From Nostoc sp. FACHB-280 (GTDB taxonomy: Bacteria > Cyanobacteriota > Cyanobacteriia > Cyanobacteriales > Nostocaceae), in the NCBI RefSeq assembly GCF_014697615.1, contig NZ_JACJSD010000027.1, positions 1-64,000 on the forward strand: a stretch of DNA of 64,000 nt, in the 5' to 3' direction. Under the pieces are notes generated by a model. That model was not told the DNA's origin and did no database searches. It saw only the letters and a list, made by a program, of their open reading frames with translations. The position numbers were made by a program, and so were the translations under genes. How positions within the stretch are numbered: the first letter of the stretch is position 1; each line of letters opens with the position of its first letter. This document shows positions 1 to 9,471 of this stretch, piece after piece.

Positions 1-19
1 CCCAGAGTGATTAGTGTTC

Positions 20-49
20 GTCGTTCGCGTAGCGTCTCGCAGAGAAGAC
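20..49. repeat. Small dispersed repeat (SDR-like)
   Basis: A 25-30 nt GC-rich unit that starts GTTCGCGTAGCG and ends CGCAGAGAAG. Almost the same unit recurs inverted at 35191-35215, and a diverged relative lies at 23180-23206. Short repeats of 20-30 nt scattered through Nostoc genomes are known; assigning this copy to that class is inference from the recurrence inside this window. Confidence 0.5.
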
Positions 50-128
50 GTTGGCGCAGCCATCGCCTGTTTATTCCTGATTTTCCTTCCTACATTGTTT
101 GTCTAATTTGTCAATGCGTAACTCCTAG

Positions 129-1715
129 ATCAAACTTTGGGATGTCAGCACAGGTAAATTCCTGAAAACCCTGAGCGGTCATAGCAGTTATGTCAATAGT
201 GTCAGTTTCAGCCCTGACGGACAAAGCCTGGCTTCGGGCAGTGAAGACAAGACCATCAAACTTTGGGATGTCAGTACAGGTAAATTCCTGAAAACTCTGA
301 GCGGTCATAACGATTCGGTCAGGAGCGTCAGTTTCAGCCCCGACGGACAAAGCCTGGCTTCTGGCAGTGATGACAAGACCATCAAACTTTGGGATGTCAG
401 CACAGGCAAACCTCTGAACACTCTGAGCGGTCATAGCAATTGGGTCTATAGCGTCAGTTTCAGCCCTGACGGACAAACTCTGGCTTCTGGCAGTGGTGAC
501 AAGACCATCAAACTTTGGGATGTCAGCACAGGTAAATTCCTGAAAACCCTTCCTTCGGAACGCTACGCAAAGAGCGGTCATAGCAGTACGGTCAGGAGTG
601 TCAGTTTCAGCCCCGACGGACAAACCCTGGCTTCTGGCAGTGAAGACAAGACCATCAAACTTTGGGATGTCAGTACAGGTAAGCTCCTGAAAACCCTGAG
701 CGGTCATAGCAGTACGGTCAGGAGTGTCAGTTTCAGCTCCGACGGACAAACCCTGGCTTCTGGCAGTGCTGACAACACCATCAAACTTTGGGATGTCAGC
801 ACAGGTAAATTCCTGAAAATTCTGAGCGGTCATAGCAGTGAGGTCATTAGCGTCAGCTTCAGCCCTGTCAGCAAAACCCTGGCTTCTGGCAGTCTTGATA
901 ACACCATCAAACTTTGGGATATCAGCACAGGTAAATTCCTGAAAACCCTGAGTGGTCATAGCAGTTCGGTCTGGAGCGTCAACTTCAGCCCCAACGGCCA
1001 AACCCTGGCTTCTGGCAGTGATGACAAGACCATCAAACTTTGGGATTTAAATCTTGATAACTTATTAAACAGTGGTTGCTCCTCACTCAATAACTACCTC
1101 ATTGCCCATCCCGAAACATTAGAAGAAGTCAAAGAATGCCAAACCCCATCTCGGTTAATGTCAGCAGCTACTGTGTTAGTTGCCCAAGGCGAAAAATTAG
1201 CCAAAAATGATGATGTTAACGCTGCCGTTGCCAAATTCCGCAAAGCAAAACAATGGGACAAGCAATTAAACTTTGACCCCCAAGCCAAAGCCACAGAGTT
1301 GGCTGCACAAAGCAAGCTGGCAGAAGGTCAACGGCTTGTCAGGGATGGCAAAGTCTCAGAAGCCGTCACAGCTTACACCGATGCCCAAAAATTAGACCCT
1401 AAAATCGAAATCTCTGCCAGTGCTTGGAATACACTTTGTTGGGATGGTAGTCTACGCAAACAAGCCAAGCTAGTATTATTCGCCTGTCAAAAAGCCGTTA
1501 CCCTTGCACCGGATGATGGCGAGATTCGTGATAGTCGCGGTTTAGCCAGGGCGTTAACAGGCGATACCCCAGGCGCAATAGCCGACTTTGAAGCCTTCAT
1601 CGCCAAAACTGATAGTAAAGATGACAAAGCCCAACGCCAACGCTGGGTGAAAGAGTTAAAAGCTGGTCAAAATCCCTTTACTGATGCGGAATTGAAGAGT
1701 TTGTTAAATCAGTAG
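129..1715 (+). pseudogene. 5'-truncated WD40-repeat protein with C-terminal TPR-like region
   Basis: One open frame holds seven complete WD40 units plus the start of an eighth. Each begins IKLWD, at 129, 255, 381, 507, 654, 780, 906 and 1032; the period is 126 nt (42 residues). After them come about 185 residues with TPR-like helices (motifs AVAKFRKAKQWD, AVTAYTDAQKLDP, AIADFEAFIAK), ending at 1715. The frame is closed by TAG at 126-128, directly before the first repeat, and no in-frame start codon lies upstream of the ATG at 1158. The expected N-terminal part (an effector domain or more blades) is missing, so this looks like a decayed 3' remnant, or a recombined repeat gene. An alternative is that only a 185-residue TPR protein from ATG 1158 is made. 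WD40 arrays act as protein-binding propellers; the partner is unknown. The unit spacing is broken once by a 21-nt insertion at 551-571. Confidence 0.6.
551..571 (+). repeat. 21-nt in-frame insertion inside a WD40 repeat
   Basis: The fourth and fifth WD40 units are 147 nt apart instead of 126. The extra 21 nt sit between the conserved CCCT and GAGCGGTCAT and add seven residues without breaking the frame. The inserted text (core CCTTCGGAACGCTACGC) resembles the small GC-rich dispersed repeats common in Nostoc intergenic DNA. The exact duplication-free junction makes the insertion easy to define. Confidence 0.6.
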
Positions 1716-1830
1716 ATGTAGATTCGGCGCAATGACATTATCGGTGTTGCGTAATATCATGTCCGGCTAAATACTTGTCATTGCGAATAGAGCGAAGCGG
1801 AATGTAGCGATCCACACATCTTGCACCTAG

Positions 1831-1950
1831 CCCCGACGAATGGAATTCGTGGCTACACAGGCGAAGTCCGCCTACGCGGACTAAGAGAAAACCAAAGTTT
1901 TGAAACCCACGCAGGTGGGTTTTGTTTGTGTAGACGCGGTTTCTAACCGC
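1831..1950. repeat. Paired REP-like hairpins in inverted orientation
   Basis: Two half-elements face each other. The left one (1831-1882) has a stem around ACGAAT/ATTCGT, a spacer GGCTACACA, then the perfect stem AGTCCGC/GCGGACT. The right one (1903-1950), read on the opposite strand, has stem GCGGTT/AACCGC, spacer TCTACACAAAC, then stem AAACCCAC/GTGGGTTT. The order stem, CTA-containing spacer, longer stem matches both ends of the transposase element at 9472-10012, although the stem bases differ. This suggests a non-autonomous REP/BIME-type relative. It lies between the WD40 remnant and the end of the SNF2 gene. Confidence 0.5.
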
Positions 1951-1958
1951 CCATTTCC

Positions 1959-4900
1959 CTATTCCGCATCTTCATCAATCAAAGCACTACGGTCAAGGAT
2001 GAGTAAATTTCGTAGTTGGTCTGTATCTAATTCAGTTAACCATTCTTCCCCAGCACTCACGACTTGTTCGGCTAATTGTTTTTTGCTTTCAATCATGTCG
2101 TGAATTTTTTCTTCTAAAGTGCCAATACAGACAAATTTATGTACTTGCACATTTCTTGTCTGACCAATGCGAAATACTCGGTCTGTGGCTTGATTTTCAA
2201 TGGCTGGGTTCCACCATCTATCAAAGTGAAATACATGATTGGCGCGGGTTAAATTCAAGCCTACACCACCCGCTTTTAAAGAAAGAATCATAATTGGTGG
2301 CCCTTGTGGGTCATGTTGGAAACGGTCTACCATTTCCTCGCGTTGTTTTTTACTACTACTGCCATATAAGAAGAAAACTTCTCTACCTAATTGCTGTTCT
2401 AAATAAGGTTTGAGTAACTTACCCCATTCTGCAAATTGAGTGAAAATTAACGCCCTATCTCCCTCTGAAATCGCCACATCTAACATTTCTTCTAGACGTT
2501 GCAATTTACCCGAATTATGTTGTTCTAATGTTGTTTCTTTTAAATATTGGGATGGGTGATTACAAATTTGTTTGAGTTTAGTTAGTAATGCTAAAATCAT
2601 CCCTCTGCGTTGCAATCCTTCGGCAGATTCTATTTCTACTAAGGATGTATCGACTGCTTGTTGATAGAGTGCGGCTTGTTCTGTAGTTAAACCACAAAAC
2701 ACTGTCATTTCTTGCTTATCTGGCAAGTCTTGAATAATTTCTTTGTCTGTTTTCAACCTTCTTAAAATAAAAGGTTGAACTAGTGAACGCAATTGAGTTA
2801 AAGAAGCCGAATCACCATACTTTTCAATCGGCATCGCAAACCGCCGTTGAAAGAATTGTTTATTACCCAAATAACCAGGGTTGAGAAAATCTAAAATCGA
2901 CCATAATTCTTGCAGTCGGTTTTCTACTGGTGTACCTGTTAGGGCGATGCGAAATGTTGCCTCTATTTGTCTAATTGCCTGGGACTGTTTAGCATCAGGA
3001 TTTTTCACATTCTGCGCTTCATCTAAGACAACTATCTGCCAAGCAACAGTCTGCAATAATTTCACATCTCTGTGAATTAGAGAATAGCTAGTAATAATTA
3101 AATTATGTTTATTGACGGCTTCAACAAATGCCTTACCTTTAGGGCGTTTGTCACCGTGATACTGCATTACTTTCAAGCTGGGGGCAAATTTTCTCACTTC
3201 CCGTTCCCAGTTACCTAACACAGAAGTGGGACAAACTAATAATATGGGTTTTTCTAGTACATCCTCTTCTTTGAGATGTAAAAGAAAGGCGATAAATTGA
3301 ATAGTATTGTGACAAATAATATTATTCGCCACAAAATTGTGATATTTACTTACTTCAAAGTCGTAAACCCAGCCTTGATAATCTACATCTTCGATGTTGC
3401 TAATTTGGCAATAAAATACTTCTTTGTCAATTAATGTTTGGAGATGCTGTTTGGTAGAATTGAATTTTTCTACATCTAATTTGCTATAAGCTGCTAATGT
3501 TTTAGCTGTCCATTTAGAAGGTTTTAATTGCTGATATTGCTGTTGAGTTTCTCCTGTAATGATTTGGTTCATACAGCCGACAACTTTCTGTAAACTTTCT
3601 CTAGAAAATTGTTGTGAACCATTAATATAGACTGTATTGTGCATTCCTAAGTGTCGCAGAGGTATGCCTGTTGTGGCAACTGTTTGGGCGACAACATCAG
3701 CAGCCGGAACACCCTCGATATTGGTGTTATTTACTCGCTGACAAATTTCTTTTAACTTTTGCTGCTTTTGAGTGTAGTTAAACCCAATTTCTTGCAAGAA
3801 TCTTCGGGCTGAATTGCCACCAATGACACCAATATAATAAGTACGCAAAATTCGCTTACCATTGGTGGCACATTTTTGTTTTGAGGAAATTCTTAACCAA
3901 ATACCAAAGCGACGCAGCAGTACAGAAAGTTGCTGAATTAATATACTTGATGCTGTGGAAATCTCAATACTCCGCATACTAGAAACTACAGAGGACTCAG
4001 CATCAAAATAGTGGCGTAAAAATAACCGCACACTCTCTATGTCAGCCTGCATAATGAATGAGGGAATCGATTTAGCTGCGGAAAGTTTACCCCAAACGTA
4101 ACCTTGACTTTTGAGAAAGCGTCGGTAAGCTTGGCTATTAATTCGCAGACAAGGAACTTTACTGGGAAATGTACAAATACTAGGATGGTTGATTTTGAGA
4201 TTGTAGCGATCGCCTATCCTCTGAAATGTTTGGCGTAAGTCTTCTAATAAGTTTATGTCTTTTTGAGTAATGCTGACTGTTCCAATATCAGCTAGTTCAT
4301 GTCCTTCGGCAATTTGCCAAGCCAAAAACTTGACTAAATCATGGTCTTGTGGTTCGCCATGCCACAGCATCTTGCCAGGTACACAAACATAATCACCCGC
4401 CTGTAAATTATTTGTCCAACCGTGATTTGTCAGTAATTTATGGCGATGGGTAATAGTAATACTACTGCCGTCTTGCAGGGTGATTTTTCTTAATTTCTCG
4501 CACACTTGTTGGCGATATATTCGCTGAATTGGTGCTTGGACAATTTTGCCAGTTGCTTCATCGAGGGAATTAACTAGTAACTCTTGAGTGGGTTCCGCCC
4601 ACAATCCTTCACCATCAAATATTGCTACGCCAGCATAATTTGTCCAAATAGCTTCTGCTGTCTGTAACATTCCATTGACATTGACTAAGGTATCAGGCGC
4701 TACGCATTTTCCTAGTCCCATATCGTCGGCGAGACACGCGCCTAAACCCCAACGTTCCAAAAAAGCCAGCCAAGCCGCACCTCGTTCTTGATAGGGACGT
4801 AATTTTCCGTGGAAACTGGCGGGTGTGGGTAAAGGTGTAATTTCCTGATTATTTGTCAACGCCCCAATTAATTCTTGTAACGCCCCAGATGCTTCAAAGC

Positions 4901-6575
4901 TAACAACTGGTAATTTTTCAATCACCTGGGTATCCCCTGTACTTAGGCGCAAGGCATCTTCTAAAGAAAGTGCCATTTGTTCTTTACGGGAAGCAAAAAA
5001 TGTCTGGGCTGTTTTAATATCTTGGGGACGTAATTCCACCCACTCGCCGTTAATTTCTACCAACGGACTATTTAAAGCTACCAGTCTGTCAAACTCTGCT
5101 TTAGAAATTGTCTGTCCCCCGATCGCTAATTGCCATTGAAAATTCAACAAACTTTGTAAACCCAAGCGTTCTTTTTGCTTTTTGGGCGTTTCGGCGGTAA
5201 TCTTCAACCCTAAACGGTTCGCCCAGCCTTCGCGGTTTGTCAAACTGGGGGGCAGAATGACACCTAAACCGCTATCTTCTAATCTCCAAGCCACAGATTT
5301 GATAAATTCATAAGCTTGGATGGGGTTTATTTGGCAAGATTGGGGATATTCTGTTTCTAGGCTGGGTGCGATCGCTCCATATAATCTAGAAGCTAAACCC
5401 AAACCACGCAAAAAAGTTTCTTGGGGTTTTTCAATGGTGCGGTTTTGATAAATTAATTCTTCAACGGGATTTTGCCAAATTGTTGCTGCATCAACTACAA
5501 ATTCTGGATCATCCGCCGCCTGGAGAAAGTACGCCAGTTTCCATTCTGTTTCGCCCACATCCGGGGAAGATAGTTGAAAACAAGTGCGAAATAAGGGCTT
5601 TCCTGTAAGTTGATGTTGTAACGGCAAAGTCCAAGCTTTCAGCGCCGCTTCTAAGCGTTCTACACCAATTGCATCTGCAACCACGGTACTAGATGAACCA
5701 GTTAAAGCTTGTAACCACTGGCGAATTGCTGATGGTAAAGCCGCCATCACTCTGGTTTCGATGATGGGTTGATTACCCAGCATTTGACGCACTTGCACAT
5801 CTATGATGCTGTTGAGAAAATCTAAAATTAATGCTTGTGCAGGTTCGGGTAAGTTTACACATATATCCCCACTACCCAATTCCTGATAAGTCCGACAACC
5901 CAAGGGCATTTTCGCGGCAAACTTTTCTAAGCGAGTTCCATCTACAGCACTGTCTAACAGCACTTGCCAGTTAGCAGCTGTAATACCGTCTGCTTGGTGT
6001 TGAATATTAGGTAAAAATTTAGAACGGGAAATTAAATCTAAACTCCAACGGGCTACCTGTGACCAAAATCTTAAATCTCCAGCTAAAAAAGCATCTTCAC
6101 CATTAGTAATGTTGAGAGGAAGGGATTGGAGAAATTGAATTGCTTCGCTGGTATTCAGGCAAAAACCTGCAACATACCAAGGTTGTAGATACGTTGCAGC
6201 GTCGGAATTTAAATCTTGGCTGGCAGAATGTAGAGGTAATAAGTTGAAGGTTTGATCTTCGCTGTTTTCGGCAATTTGAGTTGGTAAAGCGATAATTTGT
6301 GAACAGGTTGGTAAGCTGATTTCTGGCGGTTTTGGAGTTTTGCGCGATCGCCCTCCTGAAGTTAGTGCTGGCTGTTGCTGAGTGCTGGCAATTCTCAGAT
6401 TCCGCCCTGCTAACCACTCACTCAACTCCACTGCTGTCATTGCTAATGGATGTAATGGAATTTCTAAAGATTTATCTATATCCCAATTTACTTGCGGCGA
6501 TCGCCAAGTTTCTCCCCAGATAAATAAACAGCTATTTTGATTTTTGCGTACCCAACTACCGTGTAAAATCGCCAT
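1959..6575 (-). CDS. SNF2/DEAD-box helicase interrupted by an intein
   Basis: A 1538-residue precursor; after removal of the intein (residues 624-1090) the host protein is 1071 residues, the usual size for cyanobacterial SNF2-like helicases. The N-terminal ~550 residues resemble the SNF2-associated region. Next come the ATPase motifs: Walker A DDMGLGK joined to T across the intein, TSYSLI, VVLDEAQNVKNP (motif II as DEAQ) and LTGTPVENR (motif III). The C-terminal RecA lobe has LSLKAGGVGLNL and QATDRVFRIGQ. The family uses ATP hydrolysis to move on double-stranded DNA or remodel DNA-protein complexes; the target here is unknown. The precursor cannot hydrolyse ATP normally before splicing, because the Walker A Lys and Thr are 467 residues apart. 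It stands alone on the minus strand, with 647 bp of gene-free DNA before it. Confidence 0.93.
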   Translation of the reverse strand: MAILHGSWVRKNQNSCLFIWGETWRSPQVNWDIDKSLEIPLHPLAMTAVELSEWLAGRNLRIASTQQQPALTSGGRSRKTPKPPEISLPTCSQIIALPTQIAENSEDQTFNLLPLHSASQDLNSDAATYLQPWYVAGFCLNTSEAIQFLQSLPLNITNGEDAFLAGDLRFWSQVARWSLDLISRSKFLPNIQHQADGITAANWQVLLDSAVDGTRLEKFAAKMPLGCRTYQELGSGDICVNLPEPAQALILDFLNSIIDVQVRQMLGNQPIIETRVMAALPSAIRQWLQALTGSSSTVVADAIGVERLEAALKAWTLPLQHQLTGKPLFRTCFQLSSPDVGETEWKLAYFLQAADDPEFVVDAATIWQNPVEELIYQNRTIEKPQETFLRGLGLASRLYGAIAPSLETEYPQSCQINPIQAYEFIKSVAWRLEDSGLGVILPPSLTNREGWANRLGLKITAETPKKQKERLGLQSLLNFQWQLAIGGQTISKAEFDRLVALNSPLVEINGEWVELRPQDIKTAQTFFASRKEQMALSLEDALRLSTGDTQVIEKLPVVSFEASGALQELIGALTNNQEITPLPTPASFHGKLRPYQERGAAWLAFLERWGLGACLADDMGLGKCVAPDTLVNVNGMLQTAEAIWTNYAGVAIFDGEGLWAEPTQELLVNSLDEATGKIVQAPIQRIYRQQVCEKLRKITLQDGSSITITHRHKLLTNHGWTNNLQAGDYVCVPGKMLWHGEPQDHDLVKFLAWQIAEGHELADIGTVSITQKDINLLEDLRQTFQRIGDRYNLKINHPSICTFPSKVPCLRINSQAYRRFLKSQGYVWGKLSAAKSIPSFIMQADIESVRLFLRHYFDAESSVVSSMRSIEISTASSILIQQLSVLLRRFGIWLRISSKQKCATNGKRILRTYYIGVIGGNSARRFLQEIGFNYTQKQQKLKEICQRVNNTNIEGVPAADVVAQTVATTGIPLRHLGMHNTVYINGSQQFSRESLQKVVGCMNQIITGETQQQYQQLKPSKWTAKTLAAYSKLDVEKFNSTKQHLQTLIDKEVFYCQISNIEDVDYQGWVYDFEVSKYHNFVANNIICHNTIQFIAFLLHLKEEDVLEKPILLVCPTSVLGNWEREVRKFAPSLKVMQYHGDKRPKGKAFVEAVNKHNLIITSYSLIHRDVKLLQTVAWQIVVLDEAQNVKNPDAKQSQAIRQIEATFRIALTGTPVENRLQELWSILDFLNPGYLGNKQFFQRRFAMPIEKYGDSASLTQLRSLVQPFILRRLKTDKEIIQDLPDKQEMTVFCGLTTEQAALYQQAVDTSLVEIESAEGLQRRGMILALLTKLKQICNHPSQYLKETTLEQHNSGKLQRLEEMLDVAISEGDRALIFTQFAEWGKLLKPYLEQQLGREVFFLYGSSSKKQREEMVDRFQHDPQGPPIMILSLKAGGVGLNLTRANHVFHFDRWWNPAIENQATDRVFRIGQTRNVQVHKFVCIGTLEEKIHDMIESKKQLAEQVVSAGEEWLTELDTDQLRNLLILDRSALIDEDAE
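3306..4706 (-). mobile_element. Intein with LAGLIDADG-type endonuclease motifs in helicase Walker A
   Basis: 467 residues, from Cys1 (TGC at 4704-4706) to the terminal His-Asn (3306-3311), followed by the extein residue Thr. Splicing blocks are visible: N-terminal CVAPDTLVNVNG, block B SSITITHRHKLL, and C-terminal VYDFEVSKYHNFVANNIICHN in part (penultimate His, last Asn). The middle has two degenerate dodecapeptide motifs, FLAWQIAEGH and FLRHYFDAES, typical of homing endonucleases of the DOD class. Motif two keeps an acidic residue (Asp-Ala-Glu) and motif one has Glu, so activity is possible but unproven. Inteins in SNF2 helicases are known, for example in Deinococcus. Insertion at the invariant GK|T site fits the preference of inteins for unmutable positions. 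Confidence 0.93.
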
Positions 6576-7222
6576 CTTGAATTACTCGAATTATTTCCGG
6601 ACTAAATTATTGAAAATTTAAAATTTTTATATATTATTGTTATTTTGATTATATAAAATCAGCAAATTTATTTGGCTAGATTTTACCAAATTGATTGACA
6701 TTCTAAGTTACCAAATTATTGCTTAGTTTAGAAAAAATAGCAATTTAAATATCTGCTCAAAGTCAAATTACTATTGATGAATAATTTGAATTAATATTTA
6801 TTTCGTTGAGGCTAGTGCCGCCATGTTTGCAACGTTGGTACTATTGTACAACCAGGGCTACATACTGGGGCGAGATTGTTTTTAGCTAATTTAATTATGA
6901 TTTAAGAAATATCGCATTCCGTTGCAGACTTGTAAAAAAATCTACTTTGTATACCTGACATCCACCAGTATTTGATCAATGAAAGAGATGGCCATACATG
7001 CAATTTCTCAGACTTTTGAGTATGATTAGGCATATTCTACCTGTGGCAATCCTCAAAGATAGTCAAGCCGTCGAATTTACTGCCCCTTGATAGGCAAATA
7101 TGTAATACATTTGGCAGCGAATCACTTGTTTATCTTTGTATGTAACAGAAGCCAGCCAGAGTGCATAAATGTTAGGATTGCCACAGAGAGAGAATAGCGT
7201 GCATAGAAGGAAAAAAAACTGA
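6576..7222. other. Gene-free region between SNF2 gene and pnp
   Basis: 647 bp of AT-rich DNA between divergent genes, so it should hold both promoters. No protein-coding frame with a credible family was seen. The pnp-proximal 180 bp carry a long inverted repeat (listed separately). The rest, around 6600-6800, is very AT-rich and shows no recognisable signal. Confidence 0.6.
7041..7186 (+). promoter_or_regulatory. Candidate structured 5' leader of pnp
   Basis: CTGTGGCAATCCT at 7041-7053 is perfectly complementary to AGGATTGCCACAG at 7174-7186, giving a 13-bp stem that closes about 120 nt of sequence. Inside lies a smaller imperfect hairpin (CAAATATGTA with TACATTTG, about 7095-7113). The outer stem ends 36 nt before the pnp ATG at 7223. 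In E. coli, pnp is controlled by RNase III cleavage of a leader stem and degradation by PNPase; a similar autocontrol here is inference only. Confidence 0.45.
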
Positions 7223-9379
7223 ATGGCAGAAGTTGAAAAGTCAATATCCTTTGATGGACGGGATATTCGACTGAAGTTAGGCCTACTAGCGCCCCAAGCT
7301 GGTGGGTCAGTTTTGATAGAATCAGGGGATACAGCTGTTTTGGTAACAGCTACGCGATCAGAAGCCAGAGAAGGCATTGATTTTCTGCCCCTTACCGTAG
7401 ACTACGAAGAAAGACTTTATGCAGCAGGTAGAATTCCTGGCGGGATTATGCGTCGGGAAGGTCGTCCACCGGAAAAAGCAATTCTCACCAGCCGTCTCAT
7501 AGACCGTCCTCTGCGTCCTTTGTTCCCTTCATGGTTGCGGGATGACCTGCAAATTGTGGCTTTAACATTATCAATGGATGAGTTAGTGCCACCTGATGTT
7601 TTAGCAGTTACTGGTGCTTCCATAGCGACCTTAATTGCCCAAATTCCCTTTAACGGGCCAATGGCAGCCGTACGGGTAGGTTTAGTAGGAGATGATTTTA
7701 TTATCAATCCTACTTATGCAGAAATTGAAGCCGGAGACCTGGACTTGATCGTAGCTGGTTCGCCAGAAGGCGTAATCATGATTGAGGCAGGAGCCAATCA
7801 GTTGCCAGAGCGAGATATTATCGAAGCAATTGATTTTGGTTATGAAGCAGTACGCGATTTAATTAAAGCCCAGCAAGATATCATTGCTGATTTGGGTTTG
7901 CAAATTATTCAGCAAGCACCACCAGAGGTAGACCAGACCCTGGAAAATTATATCCGCGATCGCGCCAACGACGAGATTAAGAAAATTCTGTCTCAATTTG
8001 AATTTACTAAAACTGAGCGTGATACTGCGTTAGATGCAGTTAAAGATAACATCCAAACTGCGATCGCTGAATTATCAGAAGAAGATCCCGTTCGCGTTGC
8101 GGCTACTGCTGACCCCAAAGCAGTGGGTAAGACTTTTAAAGAAATCACCAAATATTTCATGCGCCGTCAAATCGTTGAAGACAACGTGCGCGTTGATGGT
8201 CGCAAACTCGATGAAGTCCGTCCGGTTTCTTGTCAAGTTAGTGTCTTACCAAAACGAGTCCACGGTAGCGGTTTATTTAATCGCGGACTGACTCAGGTAT
8301 TATCCAACTGTACCCTTGGTACTCCCGGAGATGCTCAAAACCTCAACGACGATTTGCAAACCGACCAATCTAAACGTTACCTCCACCATTACAACTTTCC
8401 GCCCTTCTCTGTCGGCGAAACCAAACCCTTACGCGCCCCTGGTAGAAGAGAAATTGGTCACGGTGCTTTAGCAGAACGCGCAATTTTACCAGTTCTGCCA
8501 CCCAAAGAACAATTTCCTTATGTAATTCGGGTTGTTTCCGAAGTACTTTCTTCCAACGGTTCCACCTCAATGGGTTCGGTTTGTGGTTCTACCCTCGCCC
8601 TAATGGATGCCGGTGTACCAATTATCAAACCCGTTAGCGGTGCAGCAATGGGTCTGATTAAAGAAGGTGATGAAGTCCGCGTTTTGACTGATATTCAGGG
8701 CATTGAAGACTTTTTAGGTGATATGGACTTCAAAGTTGCTGGAACAGATACCGGGATTACAGCCTTACAAATGGATATGAAAATCTCTGGTCTGCCTTTG
8801 GAAACTATTGCCCAAGCCATTCACCAAGCCAAAGAAGCGCGGTTGCACATTTTAGATAAAATGCTGCAAACCATCGACCAACCACGCATCGAAACATCAC
8901 CCTACGCACCACGTCTGCTGACTATCAAGATTGACCCAGACATGATTGGTTTAGTCATTGGCCCTGGTGGTAAGACAATTAAAGGCATTACTGAAGAAAC
9001 TGGTGCCAAAATTGACATTGAAGATGATGGTACAGTGACTATCTCTGCCGTTGATGAAAGCAAAGCCAAGAAAGCGCGGAACATCATCCAAGGGATGACC
9101 CGCAAGCTGCATGAAGGAGATGTCTACGTAGGACGTGTAACTCGCATTATCCCAATTGGTGCTTTCGTGGAGTTCTTACCCGGTAAGGAAGGAATGATCC
9201 ACATTTCTCAACTGGCTGATTACCGCGTCGGCAAAGTCGAAGATGAAGTTGCAGTTGGTGATGAAGTGATTGTCAAAGTGCGTGAGATTGACGGCAAAGG
9301 ACGAATTAATCTCACACGTTTGGGTATTCATCCAGACCAAGCAGCTGCGGCAAGGGAAGCTGCGGCAGTAAATCGATAA
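7223..9379 (+). CDS. pnp: Polyribonucleotide nucleotidyltransferase (PNPase)
   Basis: A 718-residue protein of normal family length with the full PNPase order: two RNase PH-like domains (about 1-220 and 320-545) joined by an alpha-helical linker, a KH domain with [12 protein letters not shown] (about 570-625) and an S1 domain starting [11 protein letters not shown] (about 630-700). The second PH domain shows FPPFSVGE and [10 protein letters not shown], the RNA and phosphate-binding regions. PNPase degrades RNA 3' to 5' using phosphate and can add heteropolymeric tails; it is a trimer in the cytoplasm. The ATG at 7223 follows an AGAAGGA Shine-Dalgarno. The gene is monocistronic as far as can be seen: a strong terminator follows at 9414 and a structured leader precedes it. 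Confidence 0.98.
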   Translation: MAEVEKSISFDGRDIRLKLGLLAPQAGGSVLIESGDTAVLVTATRSEAREGIDFLPLTVDYEERLYAAGRIPGGIMRREGRPPEKAILTSRLIDRPLRPLFPSWLRDDLQIVALTLSMDELVPPDVLAVTGASIATLIAQIPFNGPMAAVRVGLVGDDFIINPTYAEIEAGDLDLIVAGSPEGVIMIEAGANQLPERDIIEAIDFGYEAVRDLIKAQQDIIADLGLQIIQQAPPEVDQTLENYIRDRANDEIKKILSQFEFTKTERDTALDAVKDNIQTAIAELSEEDPVRVAATADPKAVGKTFKEITKYFMRRQIVEDNVRVDGRKLDEVRPVSCQVSVLPKRVHGSGLFNRGLTQVLSNCTLGTPGDAQNLNDDLQTDQSKRYLHHYNFPPFSVGETKPLRAPGRREIGHGALAERAILPVLPPKEQFPYVIRVVSEVLSSNGSTSMGSVCGSTLALMDAGVPIIKPVSGAAMGLIKEGDEVRVLTDIQGIEDFLGDMDFKVAGTDTGITALQMDMKISGLPLETIAQAIHQAKEARLHILDKMLQTIDQPRIETSPYAPRLLTIKIDPDMIGLVIGPGGKTIKGITEETGAKIDIEDDGTVTISAVDESKAKKARNIIQGMTRKLHEGDVYVGRVTRIIPIGAFVEFLPGKEGMIHISQLADYRVGKVEDEVAVGDEVIVKVREIDGKGRINLTRLGIHPDQAAAAREAAAVNR

Positions 9380-9413
9380 ATCGATTTGGGATTTTAGAGA
9401 TTATCTAAAATCC

Positions 9414-9450
9414 GCGATGCCTTTGTTGTAGGCATCGCCGTAGCTTTTTT
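9414..9450 (+). terminator. Intrinsic terminator of pnp
   Basis: The stem GCGATGCCT/AGGCATCGC (9414-9422 with 9430-9438) has a 7-nt loop and is followed by CGTAGCTTTTTT. It lies 34 nt after the pnp stop codon. Confidence 0.8.
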
Positions 9451-9471
9451 AAAATATTAATTAACCATAAG

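Noticed and set aside
111-1001. Long minus-strand frame opposite the WD40 repeats
   Set aside because: It mirrors the 126-nt repeat period; the plus strand encodes clear WD40 units. Its own text has no family and exists only because the repeat period is a multiple of 3.
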